DNA of 64,000 nt from Streptomyces sp. WAC08241 (GTDB taxonomy: Bacteria; Actinomycetota; Actinomycetes; Streptomycetales; Streptomycetaceae), in assembly GCA_007858575.1 (NCBI GenBank), contig CP042279.1:1612001-1676000 (forward strand), written 5' to 3'. Shown here in pieces: positions 10,339 through 21,788 of this stretch. Position numbers and translations under genes: made by a program. The notes beneath the pieces are model-generated. The model saw only the letters and a program-made list of their open reading frames with translations. It did no database searches and was not told the origin of the DNA. The first letter of the stretch is position 1. Each line of letters starts with the position of its first letter.

Positions 10339-11869
10339 ATGGCCCGCACCGAAGCCCCGACCGACGCGATACGCAAGCCACCACCCGTCCAGGACGAGGA
10401 GGAGCGGCTGAGAGAGCTCGGCTACCAGCCCGTCCTCGCCCGCCGCATGGGCGGCTTCGGCAACTTCGCGATCAGCTTCTCGGTCATCTCGGTCCTCTCC
10501 GGCTGCATGACCCTCACGGCTTCGGCCTGGGGACCGGCGGGCCCGCCGTCATGCTGTGGGGCTGGGCCGGCGTCGGCCTCTTCGTCCTCTGCGTGGGCCT
10601 CGCCCTCGCCGAGGTCACCAGCGCCTACCCGACCTCCGGCGCCCTCTACTACATGGCCGACCGGCTCGGCGGACGCCGCTGGGGCTGGTACACCGGCTGG
10701 CTGAACCTCCTCGGCCTGCTCGGCGCCATCGCCGGCATCGACTACGGCGCCGCCCTCTTCACCGGCGCCTTCCTCAACCTCCAGTGGGGCTTCGAACCCA
10801 CCGCCGGCTCCACCTTCCTCATCTTCCTGGCGATCCTGCTGCTCCACGCCGTCCTGAACCTCTTCGGCGTCCGCCTGGTCAGCGTCCTGAACTCCGTCAG
10901 CGTCTGGTGGCACCTGGCCGGCGTCGCGGTCATCGTCGGCGCCCTCGCGATCGTCCCGGAGCGCCACCAGTCCGCCGAGTTCGTCTTCACCGAGTTCGTC
11001 AACGACACCGGCTGGGCCAACCCCTTCTACGTCGCCGCGATCGGCCTGCTCCTGGCCCAGTACACCTTCAGCGGCTACGACGCCTCGGCCCACCTCTCCG
11101 AGGAGACCTCGAACGCCTCCGTCGCCGCCGCCAAGGGCATCGTGCGGGCCATCTGGGTCTCTGGATCGCCGGCTTCGCCCTGCTCGCCGGACTGACCTTC
11201 GCGATCCAGGACTACGCCGCCACGCAGGACAGCGCCACCGGCGTCCCGCCCGCCCGGATCCTCCTGGACGCACTCGGCTCCGGCGGCGCCACCGCCCTGC
11301 TGCTCGTCGTGATCGTCGCCCAGCTCTTCTGCGGCAACGCCGAGGTGGCCGCGGCGAGCCGGATGGTCTTCGCCTTCAGCCGGGACAACGCCCTGCCCGG
11401 CTCGGCGCTCTGGCGGAAGGTCAGCACCCGCACCCAGACCCCCGTCCCGGCCGTCTGGCTCTCGGTCGGCGTGGCCGCGCTCATCGCCGTCCCCTCGCTG
11501 TACTCGGCCACCGCCTACGGCGCCGTGACCGCCATCAACGTCATCGGCATCACGCCCGCCTACGCCATCCCGATCTACCTGCGGCTGCGCGCCGGGAAGC
11601 GGTTCACCCCGGGCCCGTGGAACCTGGGTCGCTGGAGCAGGCCGATCGGCTGGACCGCCGTCGTCTGGGTGGCCTTCGTGACCGTCCTCTTCTGCCTGCC
11701 GCAGAAGTCGCCGGTGACGGTCGACACCATGAACTACGCCGTCATCGCCCTCGCCGTCGTCCTCGTCCTGGCCAGCGTCTGGTGGTACGTCGCCCGCCGC
11801 TCGTACGGCACGCCGACCGCGTACGGCACGGCCCGCGAGGAGGCGGACATCGCGGAGGGGATCGTCTAG
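10339..11869 (+). CDS. amino acid permease (APC superfamily)
   Basis: A polytopic transporter of about 510 residues with twelve predicted membrane segments. The N-terminal signature GGFGNFAISFSVISVLSG and the SAYPTSGALYYMADRLGG segment are typical of APC permeases of the amino-acid/choline/GABA type. Further landmarks are QYTFSGYDASAHLSEET and NAEVAAASRMVFAFSRDNALPG. The start ATG 10339 follows CGGAGGAACC. Frame changes near 10514 and 11160 need one base each. Substrate is not decidable; GABA, choline or other amines are common in this group. Confidence 0.85.
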
Positions 11870-11904
11870 GGGTTCCGTGTGCGAAGGGGTGCTCCGCACG
11901 GGAA

Positions 11905-11934
11905 CGCCCGGGCCGGCCCGTGGCCGCCCGGGCG
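11905..11934. terminator. stem-loop between permease and GntR gene
   Basis: CGCCCGGGC (11905-11913) and GCCCGGGCG (11926-11934) form a perfect nine-base stem with a 12-base loop between two convergent stop codons. Probably bidirectional; no U tract. Confidence 0.55.
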
Positions 11935-11951
11935 CCCCCGTGCCCGCGTCC

Positions 11952-12711
11952 TCAGGCGCTGAACTCGTAGGTCCAGGCGGCCGACCGGGCCGTGACATCG
12001 ATGTCCGTGACCTCCAGGGCGTGCCCGTGCTGGTCGCTGACCACCCGGTGGACGAGCAGCCGGGCCGCGCCGCCGGCCGCCGTCCCGGGGTCGGCCGGCA
12101 CGCCCACCGACTCCCGGTGGACGACCCGCAGCCCCGCCTGGTGCATCCAGTGGTAGAGGAGCCGCAGATCGGGCTGCTGCCGGTAGTCCCGGCCCCGCCG
12201 GTAGCGGGCCAGTTGGGGATCTCGGCGAGCGCCGCCCGAGAGAACCACGACACCGCCCGCTGGAGCGCCGACCCCTGCGGATCGAGCACCGCGTGCCGGT
12301 GGACGAGCGTCGGTTCGCCGGGAGCGAGCTGGAGCCGCGGCGCGAGCGGGACGGGCGGCGGCTCCCAGGTGAGCGAGGCCCGCACCAGCGTCCCCGCCGC
12401 GCGGGGGCCGCCGGGGAAGGTCGGCCGGTGGGCCCTCGGGGCGGGAACGGTGGTCTCGGCGCCGGCCTCGGCCTCCGGCCCGGCGGCGAAGGTGCCGCGC
12501 CGGTCGGTGACCACGAGCCCTTCGTCGCGCAGGAGCTGGAGCGCGCTCCGCACGGTCTGCCGGTTGACGTGGTAGCGCTGGGACAGCGAACGCTCCGAAG
12601 GGAGCCGGCTGCCGGGGAGATGCGCCGCTGGGCGAGATCCTCACGCAGGGCGGCGGCGACCCGGAGGTAGAGCGGCACTTCCGCCGCCGCCCCGGAATCG
12701 GGCTCGGCCAT
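11952..12711 (-). CDS. GntR-family (HutC type) transcriptional regulator
   Basis: A ~250-residue repressor. The N-terminal winged helix runs from VPLYLRVAAALREDLAQRRI to the HTH RYHVNRQTVRSALQLLRDEG and the wing VVTDRRGTFAA. The rest is a UTRA-like ligand domain (LVHRHAVLDPQGSALQRAVSW, then LEVTDIDVTARSAAWTYEF at the end). ATG 12711 follows GAGAGGG. A 16-bp DasR-type palindrome lies 60 bp upstream, so autoregulation and control of the divergent DUF2252 gene are likely. Frame changes near 12215 and 12625. Confidence 0.85.
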
Positions 12712-12771
12712 GATCAACCCTCTCTTTGCTCAGCGTGACCGCATGGGCCGTATGGGTGATCAATTCCTATC

Positions 12772-12787
12772 ATTGGTCTAAACCATT
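12772..12787. promoter_or_regulatory. GntR/DasR-type operator
   Basis: ATTGGTCTAAACCATT lies between the GntR gene (leftward) and the DUF2252 gene (rightward). It closely matches the known DasR element form (ACTGGTCTAGACCACT): TGGTCTA-ACCA is shared. Either the adjacent GntR protein or DasR itself could bind. Confidence 0.65.
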
Positions 12788-12893
12788 TTGCCAGCCCGGT
12801 CGGAAAGAGTGGCCGAAACGCGCGTTGCGCCTTGTAATGAGGTTCCAGGTGACGGGGCGAATCCGCCCCGGCGGAAGAGGCGGGTGAGGCCGG

Positions 12894-14231
12894 ATGACGA
12901 CGTCGTCGGAGCGCGCCGCACGGGGCAGGGAGGCGCGCAAACGCGTCCCCGGTCCTCCCACGGCCGCTGGATACCCAGCTCCCAGCGGCCCGACCCGCTG
13001 GGCGTCCTGGAGCGCCAGGCCCAGGACCGGCTGCCCGACCTCGTCCCCTCCGGTACGGCAGGATGGCGGCCTCCCCTTCGCGTTCCTGCGCGGCGCCGCT
13101 GCCGTCATGGCCGCCGACCTCGGCGCCCAGCCCGGCACCGGGCTCACCGTCCAGCTCTGCGGCGACGCCCACCTCCTCAACTTCGGGGTCTACGCCTCAC
13201 CCGAACGGACGCTCCTCTTCGACGTGAACGACTTCGACGAGACCCTCCCCGGCCCCTTCGAATGGGACGTGAAACGGCTCGCCGCGAGCGTCACCGTCGC
13301 CGCCCTCCAGAACGGCGGCACCAGACCCAAGGCCCGGCGCGCCGCCCTCGTCGCCGTCGAGTCGTACCGCACGTCCATGCGCCGCCTCGCCGGCCTCGGG
13401 GAGCTCACCGTCTGGTACGAGCGGATCGCCGCCGACGACCTCCTGGCCCTGGTCCACCGCGGCGACCGCGCCCGCCTGGAGAGCCGCCTCGCCCGCGCCC
13501 GCCGCCGCACCAGCCTCCAGGCCCTCGCCAAGCTCACCGAGGCGGACGCGGACGGACACCGGCACATCGTCGACGACCCGCCGCTCCTCGAACGCACCAC
13601 GGACATCGACCGGATCACCCTCGGCAAGGTCTTCAGCGACTACCGCAGCTCCCTCGCCGAGGAACGGCGGCTGCTCCTCGACCGCTACCGCTTCCTCGAC
13701 GCCGCCCGCAAGGTCGTCGGGGTCGGCAGCGTCGGCACCCGCTGCTTCGTCCTCCTCCTCGAAGGCCGGGACGAGCGCGACCCGCTCATCCTCCAGATCA
13801 AGGAGGCCGGCCACTCCGTCCTGGAGGAGTACCTGGCGCCGACCGCCTACCCCCACCAGGGGCAGCGGGTCGTCTGCGGCCAGCGGCTCGTCCAGGCCGC
13901 CAGTGACATCTTCCTCGGCTGGATGACCGGCCCCGAACAGCGCCACTTCTACTGGCGCCAACTGCGCGACATGAAGGGCTCGGCCGAGGTGGAGACCATG
14001 TCCCCGGCCATGCTGCGGGAGTACGCGCGGCTCTGCGGCCGGGCCCTGGCCCGCGCCCACGCCCGCTCCGGCGACCGCGTCGCCATCGCCGCCTACCTCG
14101 GCGGCTCGGACGTCTTCGACCGCGCCGTCGCCGACTTCGCGCTCGCCTACGCCCACCAGAACGCCGACGACTACGCGGCGCTCGGCGCGGCCATCGCCGC
14201 CGGCATGATCACGGCGGCCCCCGGCGCCTGA
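12894..14231 (+). CDS. DUF2252 family protein
   Basis: A ~445-residue protein of the DUF2252 family, which has a kinase-like fold. Recognisable parts are LCGDAHLLNFGVYASPERTL, DVNDFDETLPGPFEWDVKRL, LQIKEAGHSVLEEY and WMTGPEQRHFYWRQLRDMKG. In kinase-like families the GDAHLxNFG and D-x-NDFDE segments are the catalytic and metal loops. The cellular role is unknown. Two frame changes in the first 60 codons (near 12955 and 13050) restore RSSHGRWIP...VRYGRMAASPFAFLRG as one N-terminus. It is divergent from the GntR gene. Confidence 0.85.
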   Translation: MTTSSERAARGREARKRVPGPPTAAGYPAPSGPTRWASWSARPRTGCPTSSPPVRQDGGLPFAFLRGAAAVMAADLGAQPGTGLTVQLCGDAHLLNFGVYASPERTLLFDVNDFDETLPGPFEWDVKRLAASVTVAALQNGGTRPKARRAALVAVESYRTSMRRLAGLGELTVWYERIAADDLLALVHRGDRARLESRLARARRRTSLQALAKLTEADADGHRHIVDDPPLLERTTDIDRITLGKVFSDYRSSLAEERRLLLDRYRFLDAARKVVGVGSVGTRCFVLLLEGRDERDPLILQIKEAGHSVLEEYLAPTAYPHQGQRVVCGQRLVQAASDIFLGWMTGPEQRHFYWRQLRDMKGSAEVETMSPAMLREYARLCGRALARAHARSGDRVAIAAYLGGSDVFDRAVADFALAYAHQNADDYAALGAAIAAGMITAAPGA

Positions 14232-14254
14232 ACCGGCGGCCGGAGGCGTCCGGA

Positions 14255-14288
14255 CCGGCGGCGGACGACACTCGCCGACCGCCGCCGG
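14255..14288. terminator. strong GC hairpin between convergent genes
   Basis: CCGGCGGCGG (14255-14264) pairs perfectly with CCGCCGCCGG (14279-14288), and the flanks GTCCGG and CCGGAC extend the stem with one interruption. It lies between the DUF2252 stop and the end of the facing flavin oxidoreductase. Confidence 0.6.
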
Positions 14289-14316
14289 CCCGGACCCCGG
14301 GGCCCCGCCCGAAGGG

Positions 14317-15711
14317 TTACGCCTCGCGCCGCAGCGGCGGCTCGGCTGGCGTCTCGACGGGCGGCCCGAAGAGCACCGCCCGCGCCACCGATGGAGCGAA
14401 CAGGGAGGTCAGCGGCGCGGTCAGGCCGAGCGCCGCGCGGAACGCCGCCCCCACGGCCGGATCGCCCGCCGCCCGCTGCTGCACCCGGCCCAGGTACCAG
14501 CCGACCGCGCGGTCCAGCGGACCCGGGCTCGCCGCGTCCCCGTGGCCCCGGGCATCTTCTTGTCGGCGCCCGCCGAGATGTCCCAGGCCTGCCGCGAGGC
14601 GTCCAGGAGCGCCCGCTGCACCACCCGGGTCGTCGGCGTCCGCCCCGGGTCGGCGAGGGCCCGGCGCAGCGCGACCGCGCCGAGCGCGGCGACCGCCATG
14701 CCCTGCCCGTAGATCGGGTTGAAGGCGCACAGCGCGTCACCGGTGGCGAGGAACCCGGCCGGGCGGCGCCCCGGACGGTCGTACCGGCGCCGGACGTTGG
14801 CGGTCCTCCGGAAGCCGTACACCGGCGACTCCGGCTCCGCCCGGGCCAGCCAGTCGCTGATCACCGGGTGCGGCAGCCGCTTGGCGTACTCCTCGAACGC
14901 GCCCTCCTCGGTGGGCGGTTCGTCGCCGCGCAGCCCCGAGAGGGTGACCAGGTGCCGCCCGTCGCCGAGCGGCAGCACCACGCCGCCGTAGACCTGCCCG
15001 GGGTTCGGCACGACGTAGTAGCCGAGCGCGTCGGTGTCCGGGTCCTGGCCGCCGGGCGGGGTCCGGTAGACCCGGGTGGCATACGCGAGGCCCGTGTCGA
15101 GGGTTCTCTCGTGCGGCGCCTCCGCGCCGATGGCCGCCAGCCAGTCCGCGGCCTTCGTGGACCGCCCGGAGGCGTCCACCACGAGGTCGGCCGCCAGGGT
15201 GCGGGTCTCCTTGTCCGCCCCCGCGCCGCGCTCCCGCAGCCGTACGCCCCGCACGCGCGAGGAGTCGCCGGCCAGACCCACGGTCTCGACGCCCTCGACC
15301 AGCTCGACCCGCGGATCCGCGAGCACCCGCTGCCGCACCAGCCACTCCAGTTGCGGGCGCGGGCCGGTGAAGAAGTGCGCGGTCGCGGCCGAGCGGCGGA
15401 ACCACCTGCCGTTCTGCCACTGGACCATGTCCTGCGGAATGCCCACCTTCGGCGCGCCGAGCTTCCCCAGCTCGTCCGTGAAGCCGGGGAGCAGCTCGTC
15501 GAGTGCCTGCTGTCCGCCCGCGACGAGGACGTGGAGGTGTCGGCCCTGCGGAACGCCGGGCCTCGCCTCCGGTCCCCGGGCAGGCGGTCGCGCTCGACGA
15601 CCGTCACCTTCTCCGCGTGCTCGGCGAGGACCCGCGCGGCCAGCAGTCCGGCGAGACTTCCCCGATGACCACCGCGTGACGTGTCGCGCGGCGCCCCAAG
15701 TCGTCGGCCAT
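14317..15711 (-). CDS. FAD-dependent monooxygenase/oxidoreductase
   Basis: A ~465-residue flavoprotein of the p-hydroxybenzoate-hydroxylase/halogenase fold. It begins MADDLGRRATRHAVVIGGSLAGLLAARVLAEHA (dinucleotide fold), has LVVDASGRSTKAADWL, and ends the FAD domain with GFLATGDALCAFNPIYGQGM. The KxxWxWx marks of tryptophan halogenases were not seen. Substrate unknown. It follows the PadR gene by 69 bp on the same strand, and PadR regulators often control such a neighbour. Frame changes near 14540, 15570 and 15655. Confidence 0.78.
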
Positions 15712-15780
15712 ACCCGCCCTTTCGTGTCGTGGAACCGGCAGCCCCCAGTATCGCCCGGCGCCCGGCCCCACCCGCTGGGG

Positions 15781-16318
15781 CTACTCCTCCCGATCCAGTT
15801 CCGCAAGGGCGCTGGTCAGCCATTCCACCCAGAACCGCTCCAGGTCGATCCCGCCCCGCAGGACGAGATGGCGCAGCCGGTCCGGCCCGGCGCTCCGCCG
15901 CTCCGCCGGAAGTCCCTGACCTCGATCGCGAGGTACTCCTCCAACTGCTCCCGGTGCAGGGCGAGATGGCGCTCCAGCTCGGCCCTGAGCCCGGACGTGC
16001 CGACCATCGCGGCCGCCCGCATCCGCAGCAGCAGGGACGACCGCATCGGCTTGGGGTCTCGGGCCTGGCGACCCAGTCGCCCAGCTCGGCGCGGCCCGCG
16101 GGCAGCACCTCGTACTCCTTCCGCTGCCCCCGCACGGGCACCGGGGCGGGCAGGGCGCGGATGTGCCCCGCCTGCTCCAGCCTGCCCAGCTCGCGGTAGA
16201 TCTGCTGGTGTGTGGCCGACCAGAAGTAGCCGATCGACTTGTCGAAGCGACGCGTCAGTTCGAGACCGGAGGACGGCTTCTCGAGCAGTGCGGTGAGGAT
16301 CGCGTGCGGGAGGGACAT
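15781..16318 (-). CDS. PadR-family transcriptional regulator
   Basis: A ~178-residue PadR repressor. The winged helix is LPHAILTALLEKPSSGLELT followed by RRFDKSIGYFWSATHQQIYR, the classic FWxATxxQIYxEL signature, then LEQAGHIRALPAP. The C-terminal dimer helix reads RAELERHLALHREQLEEYLA. It ends LERFWVEWLTSALAELDREE. Frame changes near 16060 and 15905. First gene of a probable pair with the flavin oxidoreductase. Confidence 0.85.
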
Positions 16319-16396
16319 GCTCGCATCCTAGGATCAGGGATCCGCCGTGACCGGGGCGGTCACGGCGGGCGCGGCGGGGCGGTCACCGCGCGGCGG

Positions 16397-18459
<2,063 letters not shown>

Positions 18460-18462
18460 TTA

Positions 18463-18476
18463 TGCAACTAGTTGCA
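18463..18476. promoter_or_regulatory. perfect 14-bp palindrome upstream of fadH
   Basis: TGCAACTAGTTGCA is a perfect palindrome 58 bp upstream of the fadH start, in the 158-bp gap before the dhaM stop. The TTGCA-type arms resemble MarR-family operators. No MarR gene is in the window. Confidence 0.5.
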
Positions 18477-18563
18477 GAAGAATCGGGGCGTGATGTCTAC
18501 TACTCGGTAACCACACGTGGTGCCGGAGGCCCGGAGGGCGACCGGCCCGGCGCCCCCGCTCCT

Positions 18564-18988
18564 TCACTCCTTCCGGTAGGAGTACGCCTCCGAGGCCGCG
18601 GCCGCCACCGCGTCGAGGTCCCCGCCCGCGCCCGCCGTCACCACCGCCGCGACCGCGCCCTCGACGAAGGGCGCGTCCACGAGCCGGGAGTTCCCGGGCA
18701 GCTCGTCGCCCTCGGCCAGCATCGCCTTCACGGTGAGCACGGCACTGCCCAGGTCGACCAGGAGCGCCACCCCGGCGCCCCGGTCGACGGCCTTCGCCGC
18801 CGCGCCGATCAGCTCGGAACTCGTCCCGAGACCGCCGTCCGGCGTCCCGCCCGCCGGGAGGACCAGGGCGGACCGTCGCCGCCGGCGAGCCCCAGGGCCA
18901 GCTCGGCCACCGCCGCCGCGACCGCCGCGCTGTGCGAGACCAGGACGACGCCGACCGGCCCCGCACCCTCCGCTCCCGACGGGCTCAT
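18564..18988 (-). CDS. dhaM: PTS-linked dihydroxyacetone kinase phosphotransfer subunit DhaM
   Basis: An EIIA-mannose-type phosphocarrier (~141 aa) that passes phosphate from HPr to the ADP bound on DhaL. The N-terminus [19 protein letters not shown] carries the phosphorylated His in SH. Further landmarks are [31 protein letters not shown] and [15 protein letters not shown]. It starts ATGA inside the dhaL stop (overlap), so it is translationally coupled. One frame change near 18865. Confidence 0.85.
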
Positions 18989-19606
18989 CCCTCCTCCCCT
19001 TCCGCGGCTGCCGTGGCGGCGAGCGCCGCGAACAGCAGGGCCGACGAGGTCGCCCCCGGGTCCTGGTGCCCGACCGACCGCTCGCCCAGATAGCTCGCCC
19101 TGCCCTTGCGGGCGCGCAGGGCACGGTCGCGAGGGCGCCTTCCCCGGCGGCGGTCCGTGCCGCCGCGAACGACTCCCGCAGCGCCTCCACGGCCGGCACG
19201 AGCGCGTCCAGCATCGTCTTGTCGCCCACCTGGGCCCCGCCCAACTGCGCCACGGCGGCCACGCCGGCGCCGAACGCCTCCGCGAGTCCCTCCCGGCCGA
19301 CCCGCTCGTCGTCGCCCAGCGCCTTGCCCGCGCGCCGCAGCAGCGTCCCGTACAGCGGCCCGGACGCGCCGCCCACCGTGGAGACGAGCTGCCGCCCCGC
19401 GGTGGTGAGCACCGCGCCGGGCGTTCCGGGCGGCTCCTTCGCCAGGGTCTCGGCCACGGCGGCGAACCCCGCCTCAGATTGGCGCCGTGGTCGGCGTCGC
19501 CGATCGCCGAGTCCAGCTCGGTGAGCCGGTCCGCCTCGCGGTCGACGTCCCCGGCCACCGCCGCCAGCCAGCGCACCAGGAACTCCGCGCCGAAGGTCTC
19601 CGTCAT
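18985..19606 (-). CDS. dhaL: dihydroxyacetone kinase ADP-binding subunit DhaL
   Basis: The all-helical nucleotide subunit (~207 aa). The metal/ADP site is [20 protein letters not shown] with its conserved Asp residues. Then [34 protein letters not shown] and [19 protein letters not shown] follow, as in the family. Bound ADP is rephosphorylated by DhaM and gives its phosphate to dihydroxyacetone held by DhaK. ATG 19606 follows GGGAGG. The end TGA overlaps the dhaM ATG. Frame changes near 19475 and 19115. Confidence 0.88.
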
Positions 19607-19649
19607 GCCGCCTCCCACTCCCGTGTCGTCATCGGTCCTCCCGTACGTC

Positions 19650-20640
19650 TCACAGTCCCCAGCGCAGGGCGGGGGTCCGCACGGGCGCGTCCCACAGGCG
19701 CAGCAGCTCCTCGTCCGCCTCGCACAGGGTCACCGAGCAGCCCGCCATGTCGAGCGAGGTCACGTAGTTCCCCACCAGTGTCCGGGCCACTGGCACCCCG
19801 CGCTCGGTGAGCACCCGCTGCACCTCGGCGTTGAACCCGTACAGCTCCAGGAGCGGGGTCGCGCCCATCCCGTTCACCAGGGCGAGGACCGGTCCGGACG
19901 GGCGCAGGTCCTCCAGGACGGCGTCGACGGCGAAGTCCGCGATCTCCCGCGAGGTCATCATGGCCCGCCGCTCGCGGCCCGGCTCGCCGTGGATCCCGAC
20001 GCCCAACTCCAGCTCCCCGTCCGGCAGGTCGAAGGTGGGGCCGCCCTTGGCGGGGTGGTGCAGGCGCTCAGGGCCACCCCGAAGGAACGGGACCGCTCGT
20101 TGACCCGGCGGGCGAGCGACTCCACGCGCTCCAGCGGGGCGCCCTCCTCGGCGGCGGCCCCGGCGATCTTCTCCACGAACAGCGTGGCCCCGGTGCCGCG
20201 CCGCCCCGCTGTGTGGAGGCTGTCGGTCACCGCCACGTCGTCGTTCACGAGCACCCGGGCGACCTGGATCCCCTCGTCCTCGGCCAGCTCGGCCGCCATC
20301 TCGAAGTTCAGCACGTCCCCGGTGTAGTTCTTCACGACGAACAGCACCCCCGCACCACTGTCGACTGCGGCGGCGGCCCGCACCATCTGGTCGGGCACGG
20401 GAGAGGTGAACACCTCGCCGGGACAGGCGGCGGCGAGCATCCCCGGCCCCACGAACCCCCGTGCAACGGCTCGTGCCCGGACCCGCCGCCGGACACCAGC
20501 GCCACCTTCCCCGCCATGGGCGCGTCCCGCCGCACCACGACCCGCCGCTCCACGTCCACGGTCAGCTCGGGATGCGCGGCGGCCATCCCGCGCAACGCGT
20601 CGGCGACGACGGTCTCCGGGACGTTGATGAGCATCCTCAT
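19650..20640 (-). CDS. dhaK: dihydroxyacetone kinase substrate-binding subunit DhaK
   Basis: A ~330-residue subunit that holds dihydroxyacetone covalently through a His. The sequence shows [50 protein letters not shown], and [14 protein letters not shown] with the reactive His. It begins [19 protein letters not shown] behind AGGAGG and opens the dhaK-dhaL-dhaM operon. With the glycerol operon at 4.8-9 kb this gives two entry routes to triose phosphate. Frame changes near 20455 and 20065. Confidence 0.9.
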
Positions 20641-20752
20641 GAGTGCCTCCTGGTGAGGTGAGCAGGTGAGCCGCTGGGTTCTGCGTGTGCGCGGTACGGC
20701 GAGATTATCGACCTCCGACGGCGTGAGCGCACGGGTGCGGTACGGCCGGCGC

Positions 20753-21551
20753 TCAGGCGTTCCGCCGGTTTCCCCGGTCGTCGCAGGGCAGGTCGGCGGC
20801 GGTGTGGTGGGCGAGGAAGTCGCGGGTGGCCTGGCGTTCGACTTCCGCGATGGCGGTGGGCGTCACGTCGACGATGCCGCCGAAGGGGCGGTCGACGTCA
20901 CGGATGATGCACAGGGTGGTGGTGAGCAGGGCGGTGATGACGACCAGGGTGATGATCTGGCCGCGGTTGTTCTTGCGGGGATGCAGACGCCGAGGGCGGT
21001 GACGGTGATGACCAGGGTGGCGAGCAGGAACCAGAAGATGGCGCTGGGGATGCTGGCGGTGGCCTGGGTGAGGCGTTCCTCGCGTTCCTCGGAGCGCTTG
21101 TTGTCGGCGGCGACCAGCATGCCGAAGACCGGCTTGCCCTCCACCTCGCGGAAGACGCGGCGCAGGTCGGTGGACCAGACGCTGGGGGCGGCCGAGCCGT
21201 TGCCGTCGGACATGGCGGGCCATTCCTGGGTGCGCACGGCGCGGGCGTAGCAGACGGCGTCGGCCTGGATGGCGGCCTTCTGCGCGGCGGGCGCGTATTC
21301 GGCGGCCTCGACGAGCTGGTCGACGGCTTTGGCCTCGCCGCGGAGGCGACCTCGGCCTTGCCGTAGGAGCCGTTGGCGGTGACCAGGACGAAGGCGAGCA
21401 GCAGCACGGTCAGGGTCAGCAGGGGGCCGACGAGGTCCTTGACGGCCATGCCGGTGTCGTCGTCCTCGCTCAGCAGGCGGGGGCGCAGGAAGCGGTTGGC
21501 GGCCAGGCCGGCGAGCAGGGCCAGAACGGCGACGACGATGACGAGGACCAC
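20753..21551 (-). CDS. DUF4239-like membrane protein
   Basis: A ~266-residue protein with four predicted membrane segments, two at the N-terminus (VVLVIVVAVLALLAGLAANR; VGPLLTLTVLLLAFVLV) and two near the C-terminus (IFWFLLATLVITVTALGV; ITLVVITALLTTTLCIIR). Between them is a soluble helical domain, and the tail runs DVDRPFGGIVDVTPTAI. This arrangement and the DRPFxG segment match the bestrophin-like DUF4239 family, of unknown role. GTG 21551 follows GGAGGTGG. Frame changes near 21345 and 20975. Confidence 0.7.
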
Positions 21552-21683
21552 GGACGGCCACCTCCGGACGGGATCGGTAGGACCCCGGTGCGGGTGCCGA
21601 ACCCATGTCCCGCCCGCACGCGGCCCGGAACTGGGGAAATGTTTCTTCGCCTTCGAACGAGCGACCTGTTTGAGCCGATGAGC

Positions 21684-21744
21684 CCCATGGGCGGAGGCGT
21701 GCCCGGGCCGCACACCGGGCGGGGCGGGCGCCTCCGCCCATGGG
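21684..21744 (-). terminator. 16-bp perfect inverted repeat, terminator of the propeller gene
   Basis: CCCATGGGCGGAGGCG (21684-21699) and CGCCTCCGCCCATGGG (21729-21744) pair perfectly over a 29-base loop that itself holds a smaller GC hairpin. It lies about 45 bp past the stop of the leftward propeller gene, the right place for its terminator. No U tract. Confidence 0.6.
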
Positions 21745-21788
21745 TGGGGCACATCGTCGTGGTGCGTCTGCGGAGGCTCCTTCGGGGG

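Noticed and set aside
14317..15711. The flavin enzyme as a tryptophan halogenase.
   Set aside because: The GxGxxG and GDALCAFNP-type motifs fit the wider monooxygenase fold, but the WxWxIP halogenase motif was not found.
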